NCBI RefSeq assembly: GCF_024171885.1
Contig: NZ_JAMTCP010000004.1
Coordinates: forward strand, 270,632-334,631
DNA length: 64,000 nucleotides
DNA from: Streptoalloteichus tenebrarius
Lineage (GTDB): Bacteria > Actinomycetota > Actinomycetes > Mycobacteriales > Pseudonocardiaceae
Direction: 5' to 3'
In this document: one piece after another, positions 8,226 through 17,695 of the stretch
Layout: each line of letters opens with the position of its first letter
Position numbering within the stretch: the first letter of the stretch is position 1
The notes under the pieces: generated by a model
What the model saw: only the letters and a program-made list of their open reading frames with translations
What the model was told of the DNA's origin: nothing
Database searches by the model: none
Position numbers and translations under genes: made by a program

Positions 8226-9669
8226 CGAGGACGACCTCCCGCGGCGACCTGTCCGGGCGCAGCCCCCGCCACGACGGCGCCCGCATCCGCCCGTCCCGCG
8301 TCCACTCGCGGAACACCACCTCGCCGACCAGGGTGGGGGAGACCCAGCGGGCCTGCCGCCGCAGGTCGGCGGGCAGCGGCGTGACGAACGGGGAGGTCTT
8401 GCGGGCCCGCCGGGCGAGCAGCCCCCGCAGATGGTCCAGCGCGGCGTCGGTGAACCCGGTGCCGACCAGGCCCACGAACCGCAGCCCGCCCTCCTCGGGG
8501 ATCCCGCACACCAACGCGCCCACGGTGTCGGCGCGGCGCCCCTGCCCTGGCCGCCACCCGCCGATCACCACCTCCTGGGCGCGCACGTGCGCCACCTTGA
8601 TCCAGTCCGGTGAGCGCCGGCCGGGCTGGTAGCGCGAGGCCAGCCGCTTGGCCACCACCCCCTCCAGGCCCTGCTCACGGCTGGCCCGCAACACCGCCGA
8701 CCCCGCCCCGGGGAACGACGGCGGGGTCTGCCAGCGCGGACCGGACAGCGCCATGCCCTCCAGCAGGTGGCGGCGCCGCTCGTAGGGCAGCTCCAGACAC
8801 GACCGCCCGTCCAGGTGCAGCAGGTCGAACACCAGGTAGGTCACCGGCCGCGCGCCGGCCAGCCGCCGGGCCTGCGCCTCCCCGCCGACGTGCATCCGCC
8901 GCTGCAACGCCGCGAACGACGGCCGCCCGCCCTCGAAGGCCACGATCTCCCCGTCCAGCAGCACCTGCGTGGACCCCAGGCTCTCGCCCAACGCCCGCAG
9001 CTCCGGGTAGCTGCGGGTGACGTCGTTGCCCAGCCGCGAGGTGATCGTCACCCGACCGCCCTCCACCCGCACCAACGCCCGCACCCCGTCCCACTTGAAC
9101 TCGTACGCCCACTGCGGGTCCTGCTCGGCCGGCGGCAACACGCCCGCCGTGGCCAGCATCGGCGCCAGTGACGACGGCAGCGGCTCCCACCCCGGCTCCT
9201 GCGGCGGGTCCGAGCGCCGCACCAGCCACTCGTCCCGCTCCCCACCGCCGCCCCGCGAGCGCCGGAAGAACACGTACCGGCCGCGCACCCGCTCGCCGCG
9301 GAGCACGACCGAGACCTCGTCCCGGCTCCACTTCACCGTCTCGTACCGGCCCCGATCCCAGATGATCATCCGGCCCGCGCCGTACTCGCCGGCCGGGATC
9401 TCGCCCTCGAAGTCGGCGTACTCCAGCGGGTGGTCCTCGGTGCGCACCGCCAGCCGCACCGACTCCTGGTCCGGCGGCAGCCCCTTGGGCACCGCCCAGG
9501 ACACCAGCACGCCCCCGCGTTCCAGCCGCACGTCCCAGTGCAGCCGCCGGGCGTGGTGCTCCTGGATGACGAACAGCTCGTCCCGACCGGGCCGCACCGG
9601 CTCCTCGGGCACCGGCTCGGGAGTGCGGCGCGGGTCCCGCCTGCGCCGGTACTCGCCAAGATCACCCAT
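8215..9669 (-). CDS. ligD: ATP-dependent DNA ligase with N-terminal 3'-phosphoesterase domain (LigD PE-Lig)
   Basis: A 484-residue protein. The N-terminal part (about residues 30-150) is the LigD 3'-phosphoesterase: FVIQEHHARRLHWDVRLERGGVLVSWAVPKGLP and the histidine-bearing DHPLEYADFEGEIPAGEYGAG. The remainder is an ATP-dependent ligase with the nucleotidyl-lysine motif YEFKWDGVRAL and motif III-like LLDGEIVAFEGG. Further motifs are EGVVAKRLASRY and WIKVAHVRAQEVVIGG, followed by an OB-fold C-terminus. It seals breaks held by Ku after end cleaning. The start at 9669 (MGDLGEYRRRRDPRRTPEPV) is chosen over an upstream in-frame start without conserved sequence. It lies 31 bases after ku and overlaps the polymerase gene. 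Confidence 0.94.
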   Translation of the reverse strand: MGDLGEYRRRRDPRRTPEPVPEEPVRPGRDELFVIQEHHARRLHWDVRLERGGVLVSWAVPKGLPPDQESVRLAVRTEDHPLEYADFEGEIPAGEYGAGRMIIWDRGRYETVKWSRDEVSVVLRGERVRGRYVFFRRSRGGGGERDEWLVRRSDPPQEPGWEPLPSSLAPMLATAGVLPPAEQDPQWAYEFKWDGVRALVRVEGGRVTITSRLGNDVTRSYPELRALGESLGSTQVLLDGEIVAFEGGRPSFAALQRRMHVGGEAQARRLAGARPVTYLVFDLLHLDGRSCLELPYERRRHLLEGMALSGPRWQTPPSFPGAGSAVLRASREQGLEGVVAKRLASRYQPGRRSPDWIKVAHVRAQEVVIGGWRPGQGRRADTVGALVCGIPEEGGLRFVGLVGTGFTDAALDHLRGLLARRARKTSPFVTPLPADLRRQARWVSPTLVGEVVFREWTRDGRMRAPSWRGLRPDRSPREVVLDEV

Positions 9670-9700
9670 CGGCCGGCCCCGATCGCGACAGTGGGCGGTC

Positions 9701-10645
9701 TCAGGCCGGGCGCTTCTTGCCGCTGGTCTTGCGCTGCCCACCCGCGCCCGACCGCGCCCCGCTGGTCTTGCCCTCCCCGGCGGCCTTCTTCGCCGACCGG
9801 TCCGAGGAGGCCACCTTCGCCCGCCCGCCGGCCCGCTTGCCGCCCTCCCGCGACGCCGCGCGCCCCCCGCCCCGGGAGGAGCGAGCCGCCTCCACGCTGC
9901 GCTCCAGCGCGGTCATCAGGTCGATCACCTCACCGGCCGGCTCCGGCTCGGCCCGCGCCGGCGGCTCCGCGCCCTCGGCCTTGGCCTCGATCAACTCGGC
10001 CACGGCCTCGCGGTAGTCGTCGTGGAACTCCTCCGGGGTGAACTCCCCGGCCATGTTCTCGATCAGCGAGCGGGCCATCTCCAGCTCCTGCGGCCGCACC
10101 GTGGTGTCGGACTCCAGGAACCCGAAGTCGGGGGTGCGGATCTCGTCGGGCCACAGCATCGTGTGCAGCACCAGCACGTCCTCGCGCGCCCGCAGGATCG
10201 CCAACGTCTCCCGCTGCCGCAGCGTCACCTTCACCAGCGCCAGCCGGTCCACCCGCTCCAACGCCTGCCGCAGCAGCACGTAGGGCCGCACGGCGGCCTT
10301 CTCCGGCTCCAGGTAGTAGCTCTTCTGGAAGTAGATCGGGTCGACGTCCTCGGCCGGCACGAACTCCACCACCTCGATGGCCCGGTCGGTGGAGATCGGC
10401 AGCTTGTCGAAGTCCTCGTCGCCCAGGACGACCATCCGGCCGTCCTCCAGCTCGTAGCCCTTGGCGATGTCGGCGTAGGGCACCTCCTCGCCGCACACCG
10501 TGCACACCCGCTGGTAGCGGATCCGGCCGTTGTCGACCCGGTGCACCTGGTGGAACCGGAAGTCGTGCTCCTCGGTCGCGGCGAACAGCTTCACGCCGAT
10601 CGTCACCAGACCGAAGGAGATCGCGCCCTTCCACATCGCCCTCAT
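9701..10645 (-). CDS. ku: Ku DNA end-binding protein
   Basis: A 314-residue bacterial Ku homodimer subunit that rings DNA ends and recruits LigD. The Ku core starts MRAMWKGAISFGLVTIGVKLFAATEEHD and includes VCTVCGEEVPYADIAKGYELEDG and DLMTALERSVEAARSS. The C-terminal about 60 residues form a Lys/Arg/Gly/Ser-rich tail (SSDRSAKKAAGEGKTSG, then KTSGKKRPA), as in long-tailed actinobacterial Ku proteins where the tail aids DNA binding. It is the first gene of the NHEJ operon, 31 bases before the ligase. The second Met (MWKG) is a possible alternative start. Confidence 0.95.
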   Translation of the reverse strand: MRAMWKGAISFGLVTIGVKLFAATEEHDFRFHQVHRVDNGRIRYQRVCTVCGEEVPYADIAKGYELEDGRMVVLGDEDFDKLPISTDRAIEVVEFVPAEDVDPIYFQKSYYLEPEKAAVRPYVLLRQALERVDRLALVKVTLRQRETLAILRAREDVLVLHTMLWPDEIRTPDFGFLESDTTVRPQELEMARSLIENMAGEFTPEEFHDDYREAVAELIEAKAEGAEPPARAEPEPAGEVIDLMTALERSVEAARSSRGGGRAASREGGKRAGGRAKVASSDRSAKKAAGEGKTSGARSGAGGQRKTSGKKRPA

Positions 10646-10842
10646 GGCCCCTGGGTACCTCGGATGGAGCACACCCGCACCCTTTTGTCACCCACTTGGG
10701 TGGCGTGTCGGGCTTGACTCACCCACCATCCGGGAACCCTTGTTCGGCGCGCCGCCGCCGTGTCGTCTCCTCGCGCGGCCCTGTGCCGCCCCGTGCGGCG
10801 CGGTGTCGACAACCGCCGCCGTCGCCGCCCCCCTGGGGCGCC

Positions 10843-12525
10843 TCACTTCGCGTCGGCGTAACAGTCCACCACCGACACCTCCAGCGGGAACCGCACCGGC
10901 GTGGACCCGAACACCCACCGCGTCGCCTCCACCCCCGCCCAGCGCACGGCCTCCGCCACGTCCTCGGCCACCTCACGCCGGCAGTGCAACATCACCTCGT
11001 CGTGCTGGAAGAACACCAGCTCCGCCGACCCCGCCCACCGACCCACCCGCTGCCGCAACACCGCCACCAGCACCAACGCCCACTCCGCCGCGCTGGCCTG
11101 CACCACGAAGTTGCGGGTGAACCGCCCCCAGTCCCGCGCCACCCGCCGCGCCTGCCGCTTCTCGGCCTCCCCGGCCCCCGGGTCCGCGCCCCGCTCGATC
11201 ACCGCGTGCCACCGCGCCGACGGCGGGGGAGAGGTCCGCCCCAGCCGCGACCGCACCACCCGACCCTCCTCACCGGCCCGCGCCGCCGCCTCCACGAACC
11301 CCATCGCCTCGGGGAACCGCTGCCGCAACACCGCCAGCAACGGGCCAGCCCCACCCGAGGTGCCCCCGTACATCGCCGACAACAACCCGAGCTTGGCCCG
11401 CTTCCGATCCCCGCCGAACACCTCCTCGGCCACCGCCGCGTACAGGTCGCCCTCCCCGGCCACCCGCGCGAACCCCCGATCACCCGACAACGCCGCCAAC
11501 ACCCTCGGCTCCAACTGCGCGGCGTCGGCCACCACCAACACCCACCCCGGGTCGGCCACCACCGCCCGGCGCACCACCTTCGGCACCTGCAACGCCGCGC
11601 CACCCCGGCTGGCCCACCGGCCCGACACGACCCCGCCCACCACGTACTCCGGCCGGAACCGGCCGTCCCGCACCCACGACTCCAACCACGACCACCCGTG
11701 CGCCGTGTACAGCCGGGACAACTCCTTGTACCGCAACAACGGCTCCACAGCCGGGTGGTCGACCTCCCGCAACACCCACGACCGCGTCGAGGGCAGATCC
11801 ACCCCGTCGTGCGCGAACGCCCGCACCAGATCCGCCGGCGAGTCCGGGTTCACCGCCCGACCCCCGAACGCCGCCACCACCCGCCCGGCCAGCTCCGCCA
11901 ACCGCGCCGGCAACGCCCCCGCCGGCGGACGGCTGCCCAGCAACTCGGTCAACAACGCGTCGTGCGCGTCCGCCCGCCACGGCACCCCGTGGTGCGTCAT
12001 CTCCGCCGCCGCCAACGACCCCGCCGACTCCGCGGCCACCAACAACCGCATCAGCCCCGGGTGATCCACCTCCGCGACCCGCCGCTCCTGGTCCGCCAGC
12101 ACCGCGGCGAGCGCCTCCACCGGGTCCACCTCGGGCGTGCCCGCCGCCACCGTCTCGAACAACGCCGGCTGGTGCTCCTCCCGACGCCGCACCGGCGGGT
12201 CCGGCGGCACCGGACCACCCCGCAACCGCGCCCACGCCGCGCCCCACCACCGCGGCTCACCGTGCCGACACGCCCACCCCAACAACAACGCCTCGGTCAA
12301 CGCCAGGTCGTGACACCGCCGCACCCGCACCCCGGCCCGCAACAACTCCGGGTACACCTCGGCCGTGGCCGCCCACACCCACCGGGGCCGCGCCACCCGC
12401 TCCCACTCGGCCACCCGCGCGGCGAGGTCGTCGACCTCCTCCACCGGCCCGGCCGGCGTCCCGTCCGCGCCCACCGGCCGCAACCGGCCGCCCCCGTCAG
12501 GACGCGGCACCACCACCACCCGCAT
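10843..12525 (-). CDS. Family A DNA polymerase (3'-5' exonuclease-like/polymerase)
   Basis: A 560-residue PolA-related enzyme, shorter than the roughly 900-residue DNA polymerase I and lacking the 5'-3' exonuclease domain. Polymerase motif A is ADAAQLEPRVLAALSGD, the O-helix/motif B is RAKLGLLSAMYGGTSGG, and motif C is FFQHDEVMLH. The N-terminal half holds a degenerate exonuclease-like region. Such proteins are widespread in actinomycetes as bifunctional 3'-5' exonuclease/DNA polymerases of unclear repair role. Its position just upstream of the Ku/LigD operon, on the same strand, fits a repair context. The start at 12525 (MRVVVVPRPDGGGR) is chosen over an upstream Val/Gly-rich extension. Confidence 0.9.
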   Translation of the reverse strand: MRVVVVPRPDGGGRLRPVGADGTPAGPVEEVDDLAARVAEWERVARPRWVWAATAEVYPELLRAGVRVRRCHDLALTEALLLGWACRHGEPRWWGAAWARLRGGPVPPDPPVRRREEHQPALFETVAAGTPEVDPVEALAAVLADQERRVAEVDHPGLMRLLVAAESAGSLAAAEMTHHGVPWRADAHDALLTELLGSRPPAGALPARLAELAGRVVAAFGGRAVNPDSPADLVRAFAHDGVDLPSTRSWVLREVDHPAVEPLLRYKELSRLYTAHGWSWLESWVRDGRFRPEYVVGGVVSGRWASRGGAALQVPKVVRRAVVADPGWVLVVADAAQLEPRVLAALSGDRGFARVAGEGDLYAAVAEEVFGGDRKRAKLGLLSAMYGGTSGGAGPLLAVLRQRFPEAMGFVEAAARAGEEGRVVRSRLGRTSPPPSARWHAVIERGADPGAGEAEKRQARRVARDWGRFTRNFVVQASAAEWALVLVAVLRQRVGRWAGSAELVFFQHDEVMLHCRREVAEDVAEAVRWAGVEATRWVFGSTPVRFPLEVSVVDCYADAK

Positions 12526-13191
12526 GACCAGGCATTCTGCGTCATCGCACCGACAACCACGGCCTCGGCGGACCACCACGCCCCACCCCACGACACCGAC
12601 GCCTCCGACCCCCGCCAGGCGTCCCCGCCGATACCCGCACGGCCCCGCCGAAAGATCCGGCCACGACGGCGCGACGCGCCGGGTCATGACGACCACGCAA
12701 CGCCACGGTCGCCGATCGCGGCTGGTGGAGCCTGGGCGGCCAGCCCGACGCGTTCCTCACCGACCGACGCCCCGACCCCGCCACCATGATCGACCCCGGC
12801 CGCCACGTCCTCGACCAGGCCGAACAGACCGTCCCCGACCTCCTCGACCGCACCCTCGCGGCACTGACCCGCCGAGCGCGACCAACTCACCACCCCGCTC
12901 GGACACTGGACGCCGCCGACTGAGCGCATCCCAACCCGGAGGACACGCGCCCACAACGCGCACTCCATCGCCGAGGCCGTTCAGGCGGTGAACACCGGGG
13001 CGACGAGACCCATCACCCGGGAAAGAGCGCACCCTCCGCGGCACACCACCGGGGGAGAGGACACCCAGAGCAAATCCGGGGGAGCCCACCGGAGATCACG
13101 ACACCAACGGGGCTCCCACCGAAGCGCCCCCACCCCAACCAGCACCCCGAGCCCAACCCGCACGCACAACCAGGCAAGGGGGAGCAAGGGC
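12526..13191. other. Intergenic stretch with possible gene fragment
   Basis: About 670 bases between the DNA polymerase and the recombinase. On the + strand a 71-codon open frame (12708-12923) has no start until an ATG at 12786. It reads like genuine protein: WWSLGGQPDAFLTDRRPDP, then IDPGRHVLDQAEQTVPDLLDR. This could be the tail of a lost gene. I see no ribosome site, tRNA or attachment repeat here. Confidence 0.35.
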
Positions 13192-14175
13192 TCAGCCCTC
13201 GCCCAACGCCACCTCACCCAACTTCCGATACGTCCGGTTCGACGCCGCCGCCAGCCGACGCTCCCGACTCGTCGACTCGATGTAGTGCTGGCTCGACGCC
13301 AACGACGCGTGCCCCAACAACCGCATGATCTCCGCCGCGTGCGCCCCGTCCTCCGCCAACCGCGTCGCGAACGTGTGCCGCAACGCGTGCAGATTCGCCC
13401 CCGACGGCACCCGGTCATGCAACCCCGCCCACCGGTAACAGGACTGCACCAGGTACTGCAACGCCCCCCGACCCATCGCCGCACCCGACCGATCCACCAA
13501 CAACGGCGAATCCCGACCCACCCGATCGCCGGGAAACCGCCGCCGCCGCGACCCCAGGTACGCCTCGATCACCCGCTCCATCGCCGGCTCGATCGGCACC
13601 GACCGCTCCCGACTGCCCTTCCCCCGCACGTGCAGCCGCTTCTCCCCAGGCCGCCCCACCACACAACCCACCGTCAACGCCAACATCTCACTGGACCGCA
13701 ACCCGCACAGCAGCCCCAACGCCAACACCAACAGATCCCGCTCCGGCCACGGATCCCGCGCCCGACGCCCACCCGAGGCCACCGACTCCAACAACCGCTC
13801 CGGCGTGTCCTCACCCCGCAACGGCTTCGGCGCGTGCGCCGGCGGCCGAGGCCGCGCCACCGCCCCCATCGGATTCCCCGGAATCCACCCCTCCGCCACG
13901 CAGAACGTCAACAACTGGTTCCACGTCGACCACGCCCGCAACACCGAACTCTTCGCGTGGGTGTCGGCGAACAACCCGAACGCCCGCCGCAACGCCTCCG
14001 CCGTCACCTCCGACAGCGACAACTCCTCACCCGCACGCCCCACCACCTCGGCCAACCGCGCCCGCACACCCGCCACGTCCCGCCGATACGCCGCCGTGGT
14101 GTGCGGCGAGTCCTTCCTCGGCCGACGAGCCTCGAAGAACGCCTCCTCCGCGTCGACCAACCGCACCAACAGCAC
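13192..14175 (-). CDS. Tyrosine recombinase (XerC/D-like integrase)
   Basis: A 327-residue phage-integrase-family recombinase. The N-terminal SAM-like core-binding domain (about 1-110) is followed by the catalytic domain. All usual catalytic residues are present: Arg160 (GLRSSEM), Lys186 (GKGSRER), His263/Arg266 (HALRHTFAT), His289 (LLGHASL) and Tyr298 (HYIEST). XerC/D-like enzymes resolve chromosome dimers; relatives integrate mobile elements. No excisionase, replication gene or obvious attachment repeat lies beside it, so it looks like a lone recombinase or the remnant of an element. Leucine TTG is frequent in this gene, as in its neighbours from 10.8 to 16 kb. Confidence 0.92.
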   Translation of the reverse strand: MLLVRLVDAEEAFFEARRPRKDSPHTTAAYRRDVAGVRARLAEVVGRAGEELSLSEVTAEALRRAFGLFADTHAKSSVLRAWSTWNQLLTFCVAEGWIPGNPMGAVARPRPPAHAPKPLRGEDTPERLLESVASGGRRARDPWPERDLLVLALGLLCGLRSSEMLALTVGCVVGRPGEKRLHVRGKGSRERSVPIEPAMERVIEAYLGSRRRRFPGDRVGRDSPLLVDRSGAAMGRGALQYLVQSCYRWAGLHDRVPSGANLHALRHTFATRLAEDGAHAAEIMRLLGHASLASSQHYIESTSRERRLAAASNRTYRKLGEVALGEG

Positions 14176-14283
14176 CCCTCACACGACCGACACCACCACC
14201 ACGCCGATCATGCACGACGCCCCCGGCGCCACGCGCACACGCACGCGCCACCGGGGGCGTCAACACCAGAGCGTGAGAAGGGC

Positions 14284-15384
14284 TCAGCCGGCGCGGACCA
14301 CCGCCACCGCCTCGGCCAACCGCCGCACACCCTCGTCGATCTGCTCCACCGTCACCGCCGAGTACGCCAACCGCAGCGCGCTCCGGCCACCCTCCAGCAG
14401 GAAGTCACTGCCCTTCACCACAGCCACGCCCCGCTCGGCCGCCGCCGACACCAACGCCGCCGCGTCCACATCCTCCGGCAGCTCCACCCACAGGAAGTAG
14501 CCGCCGTCCGGCTCGGTGAACCGCGCCTCCGGCAGGTGCCGCCGCAGCGACTCCGCCAGCACCGACGCCCGCTCCGCCAACGCCGTCCGCACCGTCTTGA
14601 TCGAGGCCTCCAACGCGCCCGACACGCAGAACTGGTGCACCACGGCCTGCGCCACCATGCCGGGCGAGATGTACAGGCTCGTCGCCTTCGCCGCGATCTC
14701 CCTGATCAGCGACGCCGCGCCCACCAGGTACCCGACCCGCACACCCGGGCACACCGTCTTGGTGAAGCTCGACGCGTGCACCACCCGCCCCGCGCCGCCG
14801 TCCAACTCCAGCATCGACGGCACCGGCTCACCCCGGAACCGGATGTCCACGTACGGGTCGTCCTCGAAGATCGTGAACCCGAACTCGGCGGCCAACTCCA
14901 GCAACGCCCGCCGCTTCTCCAGCGACAACGTCACCCCGGCCGGGTTCTGGAAGTTCGGGATGACGTGCGCCAGCTTCGGCCGCACCCCCGACTCCACCAG
15001 CGCCCGCAGCTCCGCCACGTCGATCCCGTCGTCCCGCAGCGTCACCTGGTGCACCACCGCACCCATCGCCCGCAGGTTCTGCAACGTCCGGTCGTACGTC
15101 GGCCGCTCGACCACCACGTGATCCCCGGCCGACACCAGGTGCTCGAACAGGAACGCGTCAGCCTGCAACGACCCGTTCGTCACCAACACCTGGTCGGCGC
15201 CCACACCATGCTTGTCGGCCACCCACTGCCGCAACGGCGCGTAACCAGCCGAGGGACCATAGGCGGTCACACCCACCGGATCGGCCTCGAACGCCCGCAC
15301 AGCGGCGGCCTTCAGACCATCAACGTCGACGATGTCCAGCGACGGGGCACCACGGGCAAAGGAAATGAGCTGCGCAGCGGTCAC
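14284..15384 (-). CDS. PLP-dependent aminotransferase class I/II (2-aminoadipate/valine-pyruvate aminotransferase-like)
   Basis: A 366-residue fold-type I aminotransferase. TAYGPSAGYAPLRQWVADKHG, LVTNGSLQADAF and PNFQNPAGVTLSLEKRRALLELAAEFG precede the PLP-binding EDDPYVDIRF. The Schiff-base lysine is in HASSFTKTVCPGVRVGYLVG. The C-terminal EPDGGYFLWVELPEDVD is typical of the branch related to MocR C-domains and LysN. The GTG at 15384 begins just before ISFARGAPSLDIVD. A TetR gene lies 88 bases upstream on the same strand and may control it. The amino-acid substrate cannot be fixed. Confidence 0.9.
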   Translation of the reverse strand: MTAAQLISFARGAPSLDIVDVDGLKAAAVRAFEADPVGVTAYGPSAGYAPLRQWVADKHGVGADQVLVTNGSLQADAFLFEHLVSAGDHVVVERPTYDRTLQNLRAMGAVVHQVTLRDDGIDVAELRALVESGVRPKLAHVIPNFQNPAGVTLSLEKRRALLELAAEFGFTIFEDDPYVDIRFRGEPVPSMLELDGGAGRVVHASSFTKTVCPGVRVGYLVGAASLIREIAAKATSLYISPGMVAQAVVHQFCVSGALEASIKTVRTALAERASVLAESLRRHLPEARFTEPDGGYFLWVELPEDVDAAALVSAAAERGVAVVKGSDFLLEGGRSALRLAYSAVTVEQIDEGVRRLAEAVAVVRAG

Positions 15385-15472
15385 GGCGCCCAAGCCTACG
15401 ACCCCACCACCAGCCCCCGAACGCAAGGCCAGGGAAAAGACCAGGGGAGACGCCGCCACCGCACCCAGCCCA

Positions 15473-16165
15473 CTACCGACCAGCACCCCCGGCCAACCGC
15501 GACAACCACTCCCGCAACAACGCGACCTCCGCCGCCGAGAACCCCTCCGCCTCACCCAACGGCAACGCCAACAACCGCTCCGCCGCCTCGGCCGACGCCG
15601 ACACCTCCGCCGACCGCCGCTCCGCCACCAACACCTGGTCGAACACCGCCTGCCGCACCAACTCCGACACCCGACGCCACACCCGCTCGTCGGCCTCGGC
15701 GATCGCCCGCAGCGTCACCCCCACCACGGCCGACTCGATCATCCGCGCCGCCCACTCGACCTCCACCCGCAGCAGACCCGCCCGCGCCACCCGCTCCAAC
15801 AACCCCACCAGGAGCGCAGTCGCCTCCGTCGCCGCGGACGGCTGCCTGCCCGGCCGCGCCCGCCCGTACATCAACGCGTAGAACGCCGGATGAGCGCACC
15901 CGAACTCCACGTGGGCGTCCCACCCCCGACGCAGGTCCTCCACCGGGTCCCCGCTGCTGGGCAGCTCCCGCTTCCGCGCCAGGTACTCCTCGAAGCCGTA
16001 CCGCACCACGGCCTCGAACAGCCCCTCCTTGTCACCGAAGTGGTGATAGAGGGTCGGCGCGCCCACCCCCGCCTCGGTCAGGATCGCCCGCGTCGACACC
16101 GGCTCCCCACCGGACTCCGCCAACAACCGGGCGGCCGCCTCCAGGATTCGCTCTCGCGCACTCAC
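15473..16165 (-). CDS. TetR/AcrR family transcriptional regulator
   Basis: A 230-residue repressor-type protein with an N-terminal helix-turn-helix (SARERILEAAARLLAESGGEPVSTRAILTEAGVGAPTLYHHFGDKEGLFEAV) and a long helical ligand domain. The GTG at 16165 is preceded, after exactly six bases, by TACCCT, so the mRNA is likely leaderless. A TAACG-N-CGTTA palindrome lies 24 bases upstream. It precedes the aminotransferase on the same strand and faces the luciferase-like gene divergently about 410 bases away, so either could be its target. Confidence 0.88.
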   Translation of the reverse strand: MSARERILEAAARLLAESGGEPVSTRAILTEAGVGAPTLYHHFGDKEGLFEAVVRYGFEEYLARKRELPSSGDPVEDLRRGWDAHVEFGCAHPAFYALMYGRARPGRQPSAATEATALLVGLLERVARAGLLRVEVEWAARMIESAVVGVTLRAIAEADERVWRRVSELVRQAVFDQVLVAERRSAEVSASAEAAERLLALPLGEAEGFSAAEVALLREWLSRLAGGAGR

Positions 16166-16188
16166 GAACCGAGGGTACAGAACCTCTA

Positions 16189-16199
16189 TAACGACGTTA
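16189..16199. promoter_or_regulatory. Operator-like palindrome upstream of TetR gene
   Basis: TAACG-N-CGTTA is an 11-base palindrome in an AT-rich patch 24 bases upstream of the TetR start, overlapping the expected promoter. It is a likely autoregulatory site. Confidence 0.5.
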
Positions 16200-16577
16200 C
16201 CGATCAGTGGGGGCAGAGCAGCCGGGAGCGCGACCCAACCCGGCCCTGGGGACGTCACCGCTGATCACCAGCCCGAGGCGGGGGAGCGGACCCCGGAGAA
16301 CGGTTGTTGATCACACCCAAACCCCGGTCGGCGCCCCCACCACGCCGCCGCACGACCTCAACCCAAGCTGACCCCCAGCCACCACACCAAGCACACCCTC
16401 ACGGAAAACGACGGCAAGGTGCGCAACAACAGGCCCCCCACCAGTCAGCCTCACTCGACAACACCAACACCCCCCCACGCCGACACCACCCAGCAACCCG
16501 ACGCCGACAACACGTGGTCACCCTCACCCCACCCATCCACCCGGGAATCACCCCCTCCACCAGGCGTTGACACTGAC
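16200..16577. other. Divergent intergenic region, C/A-rich
   Basis: About 380 bases between the TetR promoter and the luciferase-like gene. The + strand is markedly C/A-rich (runs such as CCACCAC and CACCCC). A TTGACA sequence occurs at 16566-16571, too near the start codon to serve as an ordinary -35 box. No gene is supported. Confidence 0.45.
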
Positions 16578-17606
16578 GTGCTGCCCACCCGGTTCTCCGT
16601 CCTGGACCGCTCCCTCACCCGCCAGGGACAAACCGAGGCCCAGAGCCTGCGCGACACCGTCCGCTTCGCCCAACAGGCCGAAGCCCTCGGCTACCACCGG
16701 TTCTGGGTCTCCGAACACCACAGCGTCCCCGGCGTCGCCGGATCGGCCCCCACCGTCCTCGCCGCCGCCGTCGCCGCCGCGACCTCCCACATCCGCGTCG
16801 GCACCGGGGGAGTCATGCTCCCCAACCACCGCCCCCTCGTCGTCGCCGAACAGTTCGGCGTCCTCTCCGCGCTCTTCCCCAACCGCATCGACATGGGACT
16901 GGGCCGCTCCGTCGGCTTCACCACCGGCATCCGCCGCGCCCTCGGCGCCGACAAGGACGCCGTCGAGCGGTTCGGCGCCCACCTCACCGAACTCCTCGGC
17001 TACTTCACCGGAGACCAGGACCACCACCCCGGCGTCCACGCCCACCCCGCCGAAGGACTCCGGGTCCCACCCTTCGTCCTCGCCAACGGCCCCGCCGCGG
17101 ACCACGCCGCCGACCTCGGCCTCCCCCTGGTCATCGCCGTCCACGGCGGCGACCGCTGGCTCCAGGCCCTCGACCGCTACCGCACCCGCTTCCGCCCCTC
17201 CACTTGGTCGCCCCGCCCATACGTCATCGCCGCCGTCACCGCGGCGGTGGGGGAGACCCCGCAGCAGGCCCAACGCCTCCTGGCCTCCGAGGCCTGGTCC
17301 ACCGCCTACTCCCGAACCCACGGCGAGTTCCCGCCCCTCCGCCCCGCCGACGAGGTCCTGGCACTGGACATGAGCGCCAGGGAGCGCGCCTTCTTCGAGG
17401 AGGCGCTGGCCGGACAGGTCCACGGCACCGAGGACGAGGTGGCCGCGACACTGGACACCCTCGCGACCAGGGGCGAGGTCGACGAGTTCCTCATCGGCAT
17501 GAGCACCTACGACCGAGCGGAGATGCTCGACTCCTACCGCCGCCTCGCCCACGCGGTCGGCCTCACGAACCCCGCCCGGCAGGAGCGGGCAACGGCACAC
17601 GTCTGA
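16578..17606 (+). CDS. LLM class flavin-dependent oxidoreductase (luciferase-like)
   Basis: A 342-residue bacterial-luciferase-fold enzyme of the MsnO8-like branch, using FMNH2 or F420H2. Landmarks: FSVLDRSLTRQGQTEAQSLRDTV, AEALGYHRFWVSEHHSVPGVAGSAPTVLAAAVAAATSHIRVGTGGVMLPNHRPLVVAEQFG and FPNRIDMGLGRSVGFTTG. The barrel C-terminal part contains ADLGLPLVIAVHGGDR. The GTG at 16578 begins directly at the domain; the upstream in-frame sequence is Pro/Thr-rich and unlike protein. Substrate unknown. A strong hairpin terminator lies 54 bases past the stop. Confidence 0.88.
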   Translation: MLPTRFSVLDRSLTRQGQTEAQSLRDTVRFAQQAEALGYHRFWVSEHHSVPGVAGSAPTVLAAAVAAATSHIRVGTGGVMLPNHRPLVVAEQFGVLSALFPNRIDMGLGRSVGFTTGIRRALGADKDAVERFGAHLTELLGYFTGDQDHHPGVHAHPAEGLRVPPFVLANGPAADHAADLGLPLVIAVHGGDRWLQALDRYRTRFRPSTWSPRPYVIAAVTAAVGETPQQAQRLLASEAWSTAYSRTHGEFPPLRPADEVLALDMSARERAFFEEALAGQVHGTEDEVAATLDTLATRGEVDEFLIGMSTYDRAEMLDSYRRLAHAVGLTNPARQERATAHV

Positions 17607-17660
17607 GGCAGGACCACCACGACACCACCGAAGACACCGGCTGCCCCAGGCAGAACAGAC

Positions 17661-17695
17661 AGGTGAACCACGCCTCGACGAGGCGCGGTTCACCT
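17661..17695 (+). terminator. Hairpin terminator after luciferase-like gene
   Basis: Arms AGGTGAACC/GGTTCACCT extended by CGCCTCG/CGAGGCG form a 35-base hairpin with one A-C mismatch, 54 bases after the luciferase-like stop codon. Confidence 0.75.

Noticed and set aside
12988..16191. Plus-strand open frame of over 1000 codons opposite the recombinase, aminotransferase and TetR genes
   Set aside because: Arg/Pro/His-rich shadow of three well-supported minus-strand genes.
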